Origin: Fusicatenibacter saccharivorans
GTDB lineage: Bacteria; Bacillota; Clostridia; Lachnospirales; Lachnospiraceae
Length of the DNA: 64,000 nucleotides
Reading direction: 5' to 3'
NCBI RefSeq assembly: GCF_015557635.1
Contig: NZ_JADNOP010000002.1
Coordinates: forward strand, 124,001 to 188,000
Below the pieces are notes generated by a model. The model made no database searches and was not told where the DNA came from. It saw only the letters and a program-made list of their open reading frames with translations. Below are positions 7,403 through 16,684 of the stretch, piece by piece. A program made the position numbers and the translations under genes. The number at the start of each line of letters is the position of its first letter. Position 1 is the stretch's first letter.

Positions 7403-8812
7403 ATGAAACTGGATCGTTACCGAAAATATGTCCGGGCCGGCGTTACTGCCTTTCTGGTACTTGCAGCGTCCATGATTTTTTACTACCTGCTCTTCCACCA
7501 GACTTCTGTGCGGACCGCCTTTCACAATGTCCTCAACATTCTCTCCCCCCTGATTGCAGCCCTGATTCTTGCCTATGTGATCAGCCCGATCATTAACTTC
7601 ATAGAACAGCGGATCATCGCCAGACTCTTTGCCCGGCACAGAAAAACACAGTCGGTACGCTGCAAAAAGCTTGTGCGGGCGCTTTTGATTCTTCTGACGT
7701 ACGTCGCCATGCTTTTCGCGCTGTACGGACTCATTGCGACCCTGATCCCGGAGCTGTTTTCAAGTATCGCAAACATCGTCTCCAACTTCTCCAACTACGC
7801 AAACAACATTCAGGATTTTGCCACAAAAGTGCTGGCGAATTACCCGGAGATGCAGCAGACGGCAGACCAGTACATCTCCACGTTCTCCGCAAAGCTTTCC
7901 AACTGGCTGACCAATGACCTGATGCCGATGCTCCGTACGTTCCTTCTGAACCTCTCCGGACAGCTCGTCAACATGGTTACGTTTTTCAAAAACATTCTGC
8001 TTGGCGCGATCGTTGCGATCTACATGCTGTACAACAAGGAAAGCTACATTGCCAAGCTGAAAAAAGCAGTCTACGCGCTGCTCGGTCTGGATCACGGAAA
8101 TGCCGTGATCCGCGACTGCCAGTATGTGAACCAGGAATTCAGCGGGTTCCTCGTTGGAAAAGTCATCGATTCGATCATCATCGGTGCCATCTGCTATCTT
8201 GTGACGAGCCTGATCGGCACCCCGTACGCACTGCTGGTCAGCGTAATCATCGGTGTGACGAATATCATTCCGTTTTTCGGCCCGTTCCTCGGCGCCGTTC
8301 CGTGTCTTCTGCTGATCCTTCTGATCGACCCTCTGCAGGCACTGTATTTCCTGATTTTCGTCGTTCTCCTGCAGCAGTTTGACGGAAATTTCTTAGGACC
8401 GAAAATCCTCGGCGAAACGACCGGCGTGTCCAGCTTCCTTATCATCATCTCGATTCTGATCGGCGGCGGCTTCTGGGGTGTCTTTGGCATGATCATCGCC
8501 GTTCCGGTCTGTGCCATTATCTGCACGGTCTGCCGCAACTTCGCCAACCGTCGTCTTGAAAAACATCACCTGCCGGATGACGATGCGTTTTACTTCCACA
8601 TGGATCACATTGATCCGGAAACGAGACAGGCGATCCCATATCAGAAAAAGAAGATCGACGAGGCCGACGTCTTCCACTTTCCGGGCTACCGGCTGCGCAA
8701 AGCGCTGACAAAGCTGACCACGGAAGAGTCTCCGGTTGATGCGCCGTATACACCGGCAAAGCCTTCGACCGAAGAGAAAAACTCAGATTCTTCCGATTCC
8801 GATCAAAAATAA
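7403..8812 (+). CDS. AI-2E family permease (PerM/YdiK type)
   Basis: A 469-residue membrane protein. It has N-terminal helices near residues 14-36 and 44-64, a further helix after the basic RKTQSVRCKKLVR loop, an extended soluble segment around YANNIQDFATKVL, and C-terminal helices with the conserved GVTNIIPFFGPFLGAVPCLLLIL and GGGFWGVFGMIIAVPVCAII signature. The frame is open far upstream, but the ATG at 7403 follows GAAAGGGG and lies downstream of the promoter. The family includes transporters and Na+/H+ antiporters; the substrate is unknown. A polar, Ser- and Asp-rich cytoplasmic tail of about 85 residues is unusually long. Confidence 0.85.
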   Translation: MKLDRYRKYVRAGVTAFLVLAASMIFYYLLFHQTSVRTAFHNVLNILSPLIAALILAYVISPIINFIEQRIIARLFARHRKTQSVRCKKLVRALLILLTYVAMLFALYGLIATLIPELFSSIANIVSNFSNYANNIQDFATKVLANYPEMQQTADQYISTFSAKLSNWLTNDLMPMLRTFLLNLSGQLVNMVTFFKNILLGAIVAIYMLYNKESYIAKLKKAVYALLGLDHGNAVIRDCQYVNQEFSGFLVGKVIDSIIIGAICYLVTSLIGTPYALLVSVIIGVTNIIPFFGPFLGAVPCLLLILLIDPLQALYFLIFVVLLQQFDGNFLGPKILGETTGVSSFLIIISILIGGGFWGVFGMIIAVPVCAIICTVCRNFANRRLEKHHLPDDDAFYFHMDHIDPETRQAIPYQKKKIDEADVFHFPGYRLRKALTKLTTEESPVDAPYTPAKPSTEEKNSDSSDSDQK

Positions 8813-8825
8813 ATCGTATCTTACA

Positions 8826-8873
8826 AAAATGCCTTCTGTGCAGACTGTTTCCATTCTGCACAGAAGGCATTTT
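8826..8873. terminator. Bidirectional terminator
   Basis: A perfect 19-bp stem (8826-8844 with 8855-8873) and a 10-base loop. It separates the convergent AI-2E permease and GH30 genes. Confidence 0.85.
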
Positions 8874-8887
8874 CTTATTTTTGCTTT

Positions 8888-10357
8888 TTATTTCTCGATT
8901 ACAACCGTGCTGAGTGTCTCTGCCGGAAGATCGACACGCATGATATGTCCGTTGACACGCAGGAAGCAGCCGGAATCCTCTTTTGTGCGGTTCAGCAGGA
9001 TCACAACGTAGCTTCCGTCTGGATTGACTGCGGCCGTTACATCCAGGTTTGCTCCGTATTTGCTCCAGCCGATGCGTTTTGCACCCGGAGCAATATATTT
9101 GGAAATGTGGCCGATGTAGTGGTACATGATCGGTTTGCGGTAATGGAAATCATCATCTACAATCAGACCTGAGGTGAATCCCATCGGTACGTGGCGCGGG
9201 CCGCCGTCTTTGTCTACGAGGAAGTTCCAGTCGATCCAGCGGTTCATGCCGGCGTTCAGGTTTCCGATCATATCGTGTGCATAATCTGCGGCGTCAAGGT
9301 AATCGACGTACTCTGGTGTCTGGAAGTTCACCGGTCCGAAACCACCGTCGCCAAAACCGATTCTGCCCGGCATGTGAAGGGCACAGCACTCGGAAAGCAT
9401 GAAGGTTTTGTCCGGGTATTTCTGTTTCATCAGCTCAACAGCCTCGAAGTGGTCGCCGGAATACCAGTGGAATGCGATACCGGCTACCATGTCCATGGTC
9501 TCCTCGTCAAGGACGGTCAGAACGTGCTCGATCATACGCTCTTTGTTGTGATCCCAGATGAAGATGCCGATCTTGTCCGTCAGGCCTGCTTTTTTCATCT
9601 CCGGATACAGATAATCTTTCAGGTAGGTTTTGGACTCTTCCGGTGTCCATACGCAGCTGTCCCAGGTGGTAGCCGCTACGGTCTCGTTCTGCAGGCTCAG
9701 CATCGTCACCGGGATTCCCTCATCGAGGTATGCCTGCAGATATTTTACGACGTATTTTGCCCAGCTTCCGTAATACTCCGGTTTCAGGCTGCCGCCGTGG
9801 TTTCTCTGCGGAATCTCTTCCGGAACCGGCATTCCCATTGCACCGTAAACAGCAGCATCATTCTTTGCGATCTTCGGTGCAGTTTTCCACTGATACGGCG
9901 GAGACCACGGGCTCATCAGAACACTGATCGGCTCTGCGGAGATTTCGATGGCTTTTTTCAGCATCGGAAGGACATATTTGCGGTCGCGGTCGATCGAGAA
10001 GGTTGCCAGATCCGGGTCTGCGATCGGGTCTGCGACTGCCTGATACTCCTCAAGGGAATAGTCACAGCTGTCGATCGGCACGCGGACAAATCTTGCATGA
10101 AGGCCGTCCGGTCCGAAAATATCCTGTAATGCCTGATTCTGTGTTTCCTCATCCATACGGGACAGCAGGTATGCGCTGCTCTCGGTCATGGCGCCGCCGA
10201 AGCCCTCGATGGTCTGGAACGCAAAGTCCGGATACAGGTTGATGACGTTCGACTCAATCATTTTTACGCTCTTGGACTCGTCTTCCGGTGCCAGCGCTTT
10301 TTCCCAGGTTTTTGCTTCCCCTTTTACATGGTACGTTGTAATCTGTTTTGCTTTCAT
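8888..10357 (-). CDS. GH30 family glycoside hydrolase (glucosylceramidase-like)
   Basis: A 489-residue retaining hydrolase. Landmarks are FQTIEGFGGAMTESSAYLL at the start of the barrel, LSLQNETVA with the acid/base E225, and KTFMLSECC with the nucleophile E323. A small C-terminal beta domain ends in VVILLNRT and VVIEK. I use the ATG at 10357 because GGAG lies 8 bases ahead; an in-frame ATG seven codons earlier has no ribosome site. No signal peptide is seen, so it acts in the cytosol. GH30 members cut beta-glucosyl, beta-xylosyl or beta-1,6-glucan linkages; the specificity is not clear. The AraC gene just upstream is its probable regulator. Confidence 0.85.
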   Translation of the reverse strand: MKAKQITTYHVKGEAKTWEKALAPEDESKSVKMIESNVINLYPDFAFQTIEGFGGAMTESSAYLLSRMDEETQNQALQDIFGPDGLHARFVRVPIDSCDYSLEEYQAVADPIADPDLATFSIDRDRKYVLPMLKKAIEISAEPISVLMSPWSPPYQWKTAPKIAKNDAAVYGAMGMPVPEEIPQRNHGGSLKPEYYGSWAKYVVKYLQAYLDEGIPVTMLSLQNETVAATTWDSCVWTPEESKTYLKDYLYPEMKKAGLTDKIGIFIWDHNKERMIEHVLTVLDEETMDMVAGIAFHWYSGDHFEAVELMKQKYPDKTFMLSECCALHMPGRIGFGDGGFGPVNFQTPEYVDYLDAADYAHDMIGNLNAGMNRWIDWNFLVDKDGGPRHVPMGFTSGLIVDDDFHYRKPIMYHYIGHISKYIAPGAKRIGWSKYGANLDVTAAVNPDGSYVVILLNRTKEDSGCFLRVNGHIMRVDLPAETLSTVVIEK

Positions 10358-10421
10358 TTTCCACACTCCATTTTTCACATGTTTTGCGGCATTTACTGAA
10401 AATCCGCTGTTTCATGCTTCC

Positions 10422-10450
10422 ACTATACCATGCTCTCTTCTTCTTGTTTA
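10422..10450 (-). promoter_or_regulatory. Weak promoter of the GH30 gene, possibly AraC-activated
   Basis: Minus strand TAAACA (10445-10450), 17-base spacer, TATAGT (10422-10427). The poor -35 suits an activator-dependent promoter. An interrupted inverted repeat TGAAA/TTTCA lies just downstream at about 10397-10414. Confidence 0.4.
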
Positions 10451-10470
10451 GTGCCTTTTTCGGCAGAAAA

Positions 10471-11370
10471 TTAGGGCATTTCCGCTTTTTTGATTCTTAC
10501 CCACTGGCCCATCGGGCGGTCTCCTTTTTCCTTTTCATACCGCTTCTGCATTTCCTTCATGCTGCAGCCGTACCGCTCCTTAAACAGACGCGACACCGAC
10601 TTGTAGTTTTCGCAGCCGTGTTTCGGCAGAAGTTCCATGATCCGCGCCTCGGGATGCTGCAAGTCGCGGCAGATCCGGTCGAGCCGGATTTCATACAGAT
10701 ACTGGTAGACCGTCAGACCGAGGTACCGTTTCAGAAGCTTCGACAGATAATTCGGCGTATAACCAAAGTGCTCCGCGACCTGCGCCACCGTCAGCTTTTT
10801 GGCGTAATGCTCCTCAATATACCGCATGACCTCGCGGATCTGCTGTACGGCCTTCTGATTCTGCGGAATGTGTTCTTTTCCGATCCGCACCGCATAGTCC
10901 ACCAGTAAGCGGTACAGCGCTTCAAGAAGAAGGCTGTCGAATTTTAACTGATACCCTTCTTTCTGCGCACCGTACACCTCGTCCATCTCCCGGAGAACTG
11001 CTTTGAATTCTGCGAGTTTTTGTTTTTCCGCCTCACTGGCCGGTCTTTCATCCACAACAAAGTAAAGCTGATCGTAATGCTCCATGTACTGCAGCAGCAT
11101 CTCGTACGGAACCTGCAGGACGATGGCCTGATTCGGATAGGCTGTCACGGCGTGGATCGTGCCGGAGTTGATGACGAGAAGTTCATCTGCCCCGATCTGC
11201 CGCTCGCCGCCGTCACCGAAACGCACTTTCAGACGGCCTTCCAGAAGATAAATGATCTCCAGATCGTTGTGCCAGTGCGGCGGGTTGCTGTAGCCGCCGT
11301 CGTCGATGCTGTGGAAAAAGCGGATGCCGATATCCCCGTTTGCCGTAATCCATTCGAAATTGCTCTCCAT
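10471..11370 (-). CDS. AraC-family regulator with cupin sensor domain
   Basis: A 299-residue protein. The N-terminal cupin (about 25-110) has NPPHWHNDLEIIYLLEG and a GTIHAV motif, fitting a sugar-sensing pocket. The C-terminal double helix-turn-helix (about 190-285) has LTVAQVAEHFGYTPNYLSKLLKRYLG and YKSVSRLFKERYGCSMKEMQKRY. It sits directly upstream of the GH30 gene on the same strand and most likely controls it, as AraC-hydrolase pairs often do. The inducer is unknown. Confidence 0.87.
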   Translation of the reverse strand: MESNFEWITANGDIGIRFFHSIDDGGYSNPPHWHNDLEIIYLLEGRLKVRFGDGGERQIGADELLVINSGTIHAVTAYPNQAIVLQVPYEMLLQYMEHYDQLYFVVDERPASEAEKQKLAEFKAVLREMDEVYGAQKEGYQLKFDSLLLEALYRLLVDYAVRIGKEHIPQNQKAVQQIREVMRYIEEHYAKKLTVAQVAEHFGYTPNYLSKLLKRYLGLTVYQYLYEIRLDRICRDLQHPEARIMELLPKHGCENYKSVSRLFKERYGCSMKEMQKRYEKEKGDRPMGQWVRIKKAEMP

Positions 11371-11408
11371 GGTGCCCTCCCGTTTCTTGTCTTTTCGTGT
11401 ATACAGAC

Positions 11409-11449
11409 GAAGCGCGTCTGAACTTTCTGTTCGTTCAGGCGCGCTCCTT
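11409..11449. terminator. Hairpin downstream of comEB, weak terminator
   Basis: A 12-bp GC-rich stem with one wobble pair (11412-11423 with 11433-11444). It has only a poor T-tract on the minus strand, so termination may be partial. Confidence 0.45.
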
Positions 11450-11464
11450 CTATTATCTTTTCTG

Positions 11465-11953
11465 CTACAGGGACATGGTAATTTCCCGCCCTGTGCGGTG
11501 GTATTTCTGAAAAGTGACTCCGGACGCCTTCATCATCCGTTTCGATGCGATCACGGACGGGGTGTCCGCGTACTTGTCGCAGTCGTAGATCACCGTTTTG
11601 ATTCCCGCCTGGATAATCGCCTTGCAGCACTCGTTGCATGGGAACAATGTCACATACAGCTTGGCTCCCTCGAGGCTTCCGCCGCGGTAATTCAGGATGG
11701 CGTTCAGTTCACTGTGCGTTGTGTAAAGATACTTGTTTTCCAGCGGATTTTCACTTGTCTTTCCCCACGGGAACTCGTCGTCCGAGCAGCCTTTCGGGAA
11801 ACCGTTGTATCCCATGGACAGAATCTTGTTGTCCTCGCTCACAATGCAGGCTCCCACCTGTGTGTGCGGATCCTTCGAGCGCATACCGGCAAGCTGGGCA
11901 ACTGCCATGAAATATTCATCCCAGGAAATATAATCCTCTCGTTTATCGCTCAT
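11465..11953 (-). CDS. comEB: dCMP deaminase family protein (ComEB)
   Basis: A 162-residue zinc-dependent deaminase with the motifs THSELNAIL (zinc His and catalytic Glu) and PCNECCKAII (two zinc Cys). It converts dCMP to dUMP for thymidylate synthesis. An ATG two codons upstream is possible, but AGGGG lies 8 bases before the start used here. It ends the ywlC-ywlE-rpiB-upp run, 43 bases after upp, so pyrimidine salvage and deamination are probably co-expressed. An extra insert, FPKGCSDDEFPWGKTSENPL, precedes the HSE motif, as in other dCMP deaminases. Confidence 0.9.
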   Translation of the reverse strand: MSDKREDYISWDEYFMAVAQLAGMRSKDPHTQVGACIVSEDNKILSMGYNGFPKGCSDDEFPWGKTSENPLENKYLYTTHSELNAILNYRGGSLEGAKLYVTLFPCNECCKAIIQAGIKTVIYDCDKYADTPSVIASKRMMKASGVTFQKYHRTGREITMSL

Positions 11954-11996
11954 ACCCATTTCCCCTGTGTTTTCTTAACGTACTTTGCTTCCGCTC

Positions 11997-12626
11997 TTAT
12001 TTCGTACCGAAGATACGGTCTCCGGCATCGCCGAGGCCTGGTACAATGTAGCCGTGCTCGTTCAGATGGTCATCCAGTGCTCCGACGAAAACATCGACAT
12101 CCGGGTGAACCTCATGCATTTTCTCGATTCCTTCCGGAGATGCGATGATGCACATGAAGTGGATCTTCTTTGCGCCTTTTTCTTTCAGCATGGTGATGGC
12201 TGCCGTTGCAGAACCGCCGGTTGCCAGCATCGGGTCGGTTACAAATACTTCACGGCTTGCGATGTCTGACGGAAGTTTACAGTAATACTCAACCGGTGCC
12301 AGGGTTTCCGGATCACGGTACAGACCGATGTGTCCGATTTTTGCTGCCGGAATCATAGCCAGCATACCTTCTACCATACCAAGACCGGCACGGAGGATCG
12401 GCACAACTGCCATTTTCTTTCCTTCGAGCTCTTTTACGGTTGTTTTGCAGATCGGGGTTTCAATTTCAACGTCTGTGAGCGGCAGCTCTCTGGTTGCCTC
12501 GTAGCACATCAGCATTGCAATCTCGCTGATCATCTCGCGGAACTCCTTGGAGCTTGTGTCTTTCTTTCTGATAATACCGATTTTGTGCTGGATCAGCGGG
12601 TGATCCATGATGACTGTTCTTGCCAT
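11997..12626 (-). CDS. upp: Uracil phosphoribosyltransferase
   Basis: A 209-residue enzyme converting uracil and PRPP to UMP. The PRPP-binding motif [12 protein letters not shown] (about residues 129-140), the [10 protein letters not shown] segment and the C-terminal uracil-binding [16 protein letters not shown] region are all present. Length and motifs are standard for the family. It lies 29 bases downstream of rpiB in a salvage and housekeeping operon. Confidence 0.96.
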   Translation of the reverse strand: MARTVIMDHPLIQHKIGIIRKKDTSSKEFREMISEIAMLMCYEATRELPLTDVEIETPICKTTVKELEGKKMAVVPILRAGLGMVEGMLAMIPAAKIGHIGLYRDPETLAPVEYYCKLPSDIASREVFVTDPMLATGGSATAAITMLKEKGAKKIHFMCIIASPEGIEKMHEVHPDVDVFVGALDDHLNEHGYIVPGLGDAGDRIFGTK

Positions 12627-12655
12627 TTTCCCTTCTCCTTTGTTTTGTTTAAAAT

Positions 12656-13099
12656 TTATTCATTTTCTCCTTCATGCTCAATCAAATGAATCCGGCGTTC
12701 GTGACGCTCTTCTCCGGAAAATGGAGTGTTCAGGAAGGTTTCTACGATTTTGATTGCAAGGCCAGGGCCTACAACGCGTCCTCCCATCGCCAGTACGTTG
12801 GCATCGTTGTGCAGGCGGGTTGCCTCTGCGCAGAAGCAGTCGGTGCAGAGTGCTGCACGGATTCCTTCCATTTTGTTTGCCGTGATAGAAATGCCGATTC
12901 CGGTTCCGCAGATCAGGATTCCCTTATCACACGTTCCGTTCTGGATCGCATGGCCTACTTTTCTGGCGTAAACCGGATAATCAACTGCCTCGTTGCTGTA
13001 GCATCCGAAGTCCTGATATTCCAGTCCCTGTTTATCCAGATATGCTTTTACCTCCTGCATCAGCTCATATCCGCCGTGGTCACATCCTAAAGCTATCAT
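12656..13099 (-). CDS. rpiB: Ribose-5-phosphate isomerase B
   Basis: A 147-residue RpiB. It has the start [13 protein letters not shown], the anion-hole [17 protein letters not shown] loop and [26 protein letters not shown] with the catalytic Cys region. It interconverts ribose-5-phosphate and ribulose-5-phosphate. It overlaps the upstream gene by 4 bases, which implies translational coupling with the ywlE-like protein. The order ywlC-ywlE-rpiB-upp is the same as in Bacillus. Confidence 0.94.
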   Translation of the reverse strand: MIALGCDHGGYELMQEVKAYLDKQGLEYQDFGCYSNEAVDYPVYARKVGHAIQNGTCDKGILICGTGIGISITANKMEGIRAALCTDCFCAEATRLHNDANVLAMGGRVVGPGLAIKIVETFLNTPFSGEERHERRIHLIEHEGENE

Positions 13100-13554
13100 T
13101 GTTCTTCCTCCTCTTTCAGCCGCGCAAGAACACCTTCAATCAGGAATTCCAGCGCTTCATAACATTTTCCGTATTCGGTAAGCGGTTCCCCGTAAAGGGC
13201 GGGGATGTCTCCTGCCAGCCGCAGAAATCCGGCGATCGTCTGCAGATGGGGCGCATCCGGGAAGTCCTCACGGATCTTTTCCCTCTGACTGTCCTCCATC
13301 ACAAGAAGCAGCGTGTCGTCGTTGATGTCCTCCGCGGTAAGCGGTGTGGTGGTGTGGTCTTTGGCCGAAAGCCCGTTGCGCGCAAGCACTGCCTCTACCT
13401 TCTGGTTGACCGGCTGCGGAAACAGAACGACAAGCCCGCGGGAACCAATTTCCATCGGCCACGGAAGCTCTTTGCTCTGCAGAATCGCCTTCGCCATCGG
13501 TGCGCGCGCGGTATCGTCCGCGTCCACAAATAAAATCCTGCTGTAATGTTTCAC
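13096..13554 (-). CDS. YwlE-like low-molecular-weight phosphatase homologue lacking catalytic residues
   Basis: A 152-residue protein of the LMW protein tyrosine/arginine phosphatase fold, at the place where Bacillus has the arginine phosphatase ywlE. The P-loop, normally VCTGNTCRSPMA, reads VDADDTARAPMA here. The nucleophilic Cys is Asp11, and only Arg17 is kept. The C-terminal general acid of the DPFG motif aligns with Ala119 in GDIPALYGEP. The rest is well conserved (HTTTPLTAEDI, LLLVMEDSQREKI) and the frame is intact, so this is a maintained protein rather than a decaying one. It is most likely a pseudophosphatase that binds a partner or phospho-ligand. Confidence 0.8.
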   Translation of the reverse strand: MKHYSRILFVDADDTARAPMAKAILQSKELPWPMEIGSRGLVVLFPQPVNQKVEAVLARNGLSAKDHTTTPLTAEDINDDTLLLVMEDSQREKIREDFPDAPHLQTIAGFLRLAGDIPALYGEPLTEYGKCYEALEFLIEGVLARLKEEEEQ

Positions 13555-13556
13555 TG

Positions 13557-14606
13557 TTATACCTCTGCTACTTTGTGGCCTGCGGCTTTTAACAGGCGGT
13601 TCATGATCGCCTGCCCCATACGCGGGGTGTCGAAAGCCTCGGAATAAATCACTTCCACGCCGTCCTCATCGAAGTCGCGCAGAATCGCAAACAGGTGATG
13701 CGCGATCGTCGCATCTTCGGCGCGCAGCCCGATGCTCTTGATATCTCCTGTAGTGTACTGCTCCCGTGTCTCATCGGTGCAGATTACGCCCACTTTCTTT
13801 CCTGCCTTTTCCTGTTCTGCGGCAAGGCGGTTGATTTCCGGAATCACCCGTTCCATCTCGCCCTGGATAATCGTAAGGTCTGCCTTCGGCGCATAATGTT
13901 TGTAGCGCATGCCCGGTGCCTTCGGACGCACATGGCTGTCCTCCGCAAGGATTCCCGGATCGACACGCACGGTTCCAAGCACTTTTTCCAGCATCTCTTT
14001 GTTGTAATAGCCCGGGCGGAGAATCGTCGGAATCTCCTCTGTAAAATCGACGATAGTGGATTCGAGGCCGATCTCGGCGTCTCCTCCGTCGATGATACAG
14101 TCAATTTTGTCCCCAAGATCCTCGATCACATGCTCGGCTTTCGTCGGACTCGGCCGGCCTGATGTATTGGCGCTCGGCGCTGCGATGAAGCCGCCTCCGG
14201 CTAAGATCAGTGCGTTTGCCACTTTGTTGCTCGGATAGCGCACGGCTACGGAGGTAAGGCCTCCCGTCGTCTCGAGCGGAACGGCATTTGTTTTCTCAAA
14301 AATCATCGTCAGCGGTCCCGGCCAGCATGCAGCTGCCAGTTTGCGTGCACTCTCCGGCACGTTTGCCGCTACGGTTTCGAGGTCCTCCATTCTTCCGATG
14401 TGGACGATCAGCGGGTTGTCCGACGGACGGCCCTTTGCCGCATAAATTTTCTCGGAAGCTTTGGCATCCAGCGCATTTCCGCCAAGACCATATACGGTCT
14501 CGGTCGGGAATGCCGCCAGACCGCCGTTTTTCAGAATCTCTCCTGCTTTTTCGATCGCGCTCTGATCTATGTTATCTTCTGTCATCCTGGCAATCCATGC
14601 CCTCAT
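13557..14606 (-). CDS. ywlC: Threonylcarbamoyl-AMP synthase (Sua5/YwlC type)
   Basis: A 349-residue enzyme that makes threonylcarbamoyl-AMP from threonine, bicarbonate and ATP for the universal t6A modification of ANN-decoding tRNAs. The YrdC domain (about 10-210) has AAFPTETVYGLGGNAL, KGRPSDNPLIVHI and APSANTSGRPSPT. A Sua5 C-terminal domain (about 235-345) follows the PGMRYKHYAPKA linker. I chose the ATG at 14606 because AAGGAAG precedes it by 7-8 bases; the frame stays open 18 codons further. It leads the operon that includes rpiB, upp and comEB. Confidence 0.92.
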   Translation of the reverse strand: MRAWIARMTEDNIDQSAIEKAGEILKNGGLAAFPTETVYGLGGNALDAKASEKIYAAKGRPSDNPLIVHIGRMEDLETVAANVPESARKLAAACWPGPLTMIFEKTNAVPLETTGGLTSVAVRYPSNKVANALILAGGGFIAAPSANTSGRPSPTKAEHVIEDLGDKIDCIIDGGDAEIGLESTIVDFTEEIPTILRPGYYNKEMLEKVLGTVRVDPGILAEDSHVRPKAPGMRYKHYAPKADLTIIQGEMERVIPEINRLAAEQEKAGKKVGVICTDETREQYTTGDIKSIGLRAEDATIAHHLFAILRDFDEDGVEVIYSEAFDTPRMGQAIMNRLLKAAGHKVAEV

Positions 14607-14669
14607 ATGTTTCTTCCTTCTTTCCATCTGTTCCAGCGCACAGTGTTTCCATCTGCGCACACTGTTTTG

Positions 14670-14698
14670 ATTATACCATTTTCCGGCGCAGTTGAAAA
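14670..14698 (-). promoter_or_regulatory. Promoter of the ywlC-rpiB-upp operon with nearby dyad
   Basis: Minus strand TTTTCA (14693-14698), 17-base spacer, perfect TATAAT (14670-14675). Just downstream, CAGTGT (14641-14646) and ACACTG (14659-14664) form an inverted repeat across the expected transcription start, a possible operator or leader hairpin. Confidence 0.6.
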
Positions 14699-14706
14699 CC
14701 CTTGAT

Positions 14707-16656
14707 TTAAAGAAGCTCTTTTAACTGAGCCGTGCGGTACGCCTCGATCAGTTCCTTTAATTCACGGATGCGCTGCCGGATCTGCCGTCCCTGATCCGTA
14801 TCGCCGACTAACTGGCGCTTCATGTTGTACCGCACCGCCACCTGGCGGGAGACAATATCCTTCTCCTCCTGGATTGCTTTTTCCGTCGATTCAAACGGCT
14901 CGTGCGCGGTGAGGCTGAGGCCGTACGAGTTGTAAATCAGCGTGTAACCCGCGATGCCGGTTTCTTTGTGGTACGCCCTGCAGAAGCCGCCGTCGATGAT
15001 CAGCACCTTGCCGCCGCATTTGACCGGGCTTTCACCGGCACTCTGGTGTACCGGGACGTGGCCGTTGATAATATGTACATTTTCACCGGCGAGCCCGAAC
15101 TCCTGTAAGATCCGGTCCGCCGTCTCCTCTTTCTCGATCAGGCGGTAATACGCGTTTTTCACCTCGGTCCAGGTCTCTTTTTCTGCGAGGAAATACCGCT
15201 CAAATGTTGTCATCTTGTCGCGGCCGTACAGCGGGGAATTCGGCGCGGTCCACAGATACCACAGCGTATTGCGGCCCTGCTCCCGTTTTTTCGGATCGCG
15301 GCTTACAAATGCGCGGCGCACGTTGTGCTCGAGGATATCGTACAGTGCTTTTCCCTTGTATTTCTTTCCGTCGACCTGTACCTCTTTTAAGGTGCCGTCC
15401 TCATTCATCGGCATGCAGCCGTGGTACAGCAGATTTCCATTGTAGACGCGGTAGAGGCTTCCTTTTTTGAGCAGGAAATCGACGTGCGCCTGCAGTTTTT
15501 CGCTGTTTCGGAAGGCGAAGATCAGCTTATCGAGCACTTCTGCCTCTTTTTCTGTCAGCTCGTCCGGATGCGCCGGGTCGATCGTCGGAAAGCTCTTGTC
15601 GCGCAGAGCATACGTTTTCTCCCCAATCGTCACCGTTCCGTTCTGGTAATCGATCTTTTCCAGCAGACGGCGGTTTTCCATGCCGTACTCCGGGTTCTCA
15701 CGGATCAGACGGTTCTCGAGCTTTAACTGCATTACGGTGATGGCCTTGTGCATGCGGCGCTCCAGCATCTGCTGGGAATTTCCGCTGTCCTCGCCGCCTT
15801 TTGCGGCAAAGCATTCGCACGGATCATCGCCGTACGTCTCGAGAGCAAAGGTGGCAAGCGGAAGCATATTGATGCCGTAGCCGTCCTCCAGCACATCGAG
15901 ATTGCCGTAGTGGAGGCAGATGCGGATCGTGCTGGCCACGCACGCCGGCTGGCCGGTCGCAGCGCCCATCCAGAGCACATCGTGGTTACCCCACTGGATA
16001 TCGAGGGAATGGTAATTCATCAGGCAGTCCATGATTTTATACGGCTCCGGACCGCGGTCAAAGATGTCGCCGATGATGTGGAGATGATCGACAACGAGCC
16101 GCTGAATCAGCTCTGCCACGGCGATGATGAAGTTTTCGGCGCTGCCGATTTCGAGGATGGTCTGGATGATCGCCTCGTAGTATGCTTCTTTATCGAGTAC
16201 CTCCGGCTTTTCGGTGATCAGCTCCTCGATGATATAGCCATAATCCGCCGGCAGGGCTTTCCGCACTTTGGCGCGGGTGTATTTGGAAGAAACGATTTTG
16301 CAGACGTCGATCAGGCGGTACAGCATGACCTTGTACCAGTCATCGATGTCCTCCTGCTGCTTTTTCTCCATCTCCAGGCGCTCTCTCGGGTAATAGATAA
16401 GGGTTGCAAGCGCACGTTTTTCCGAAATGCCGAGCGTGTGGCCGAAGACATCGTCAATCTTCTTTCGCACGGCACCGGAACCGTTGCGGAGTACATGAGA
16501 AAAGGCTTCGTATTCGCCATGAATATCCGAAAGGAAATGCTCCGTGCCTTTGGGAAGGTTGATAACGGACTGCAGATTGATGATTTCGGTCGCTGCTTTT
16601 TCGATGGTCGGGTACAATTCTGCGAGATATTCCAGATAATTTTTTTCGTTTTCCAT
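14707..16656 (-). CDS. fbp: Class III fructose-1,6-bisphosphatase
   Basis: A 649-residue Firmicute-type FBPase of the metallophosphatase fold. Metal and phosphate motifs are FLSDIHGEYEAF (about residue 41), IIGDIFDRGPEP (about 192) and WGNHD (about 222). The long C-terminal region holds HVPVHQSAGESPVKCGGKVLIIDGGFCRAYH. It hydrolyses fructose-1,6-bisphosphate to fructose-6-phosphate in gluconeogenesis, which suits an organism that lives on uronic acids and other non-hexose carbon. It is 50 bases upstream of the ywlC promoter and may be monocistronic. Confidence 0.95.
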   Translation of the reverse strand: MENEKNYLEYLAELYPTIEKAATEIINLQSVINLPKGTEHFLSDIHGEYEAFSHVLRNGSGAVRKKIDDVFGHTLGISEKRALATLIYYPRERLEMEKKQQEDIDDWYKVMLYRLIDVCKIVSSKYTRAKVRKALPADYGYIIEELITEKPEVLDKEAYYEAIIQTILEIGSAENFIIAVAELIQRLVVDHLHIIGDIFDRGPEPYKIMDCLMNYHSLDIQWGNHDVLWMGAATGQPACVASTIRICLHYGNLDVLEDGYGINMLPLATFALETYGDDPCECFAAKGGEDSGNSQQMLERRMHKAITVMQLKLENRLIRENPEYGMENRRLLEKIDYQNGTVTIGEKTYALRDKSFPTIDPAHPDELTEKEAEVLDKLIFAFRNSEKLQAHVDFLLKKGSLYRVYNGNLLYHGCMPMNEDGTLKEVQVDGKKYKGKALYDILEHNVRRAFVSRDPKKREQGRNTLWYLWTAPNSPLYGRDKMTTFERYFLAEKETWTEVKNAYYRLIEKEETADRILQEFGLAGENVHIINGHVPVHQSAGESPVKCGGKVLIIDGGFCRAYHKETGIAGYTLIYNSYGLSLTAHEPFESTEKAIQEEKDIVSRQVAVRYNMKRQLVGDTDQGRQIRQRIRELKELIEAYRTAQLKELL

Positions 16657-16684
16657 GAGGACCTCCTGCCTGGGTTGTTTTTTC

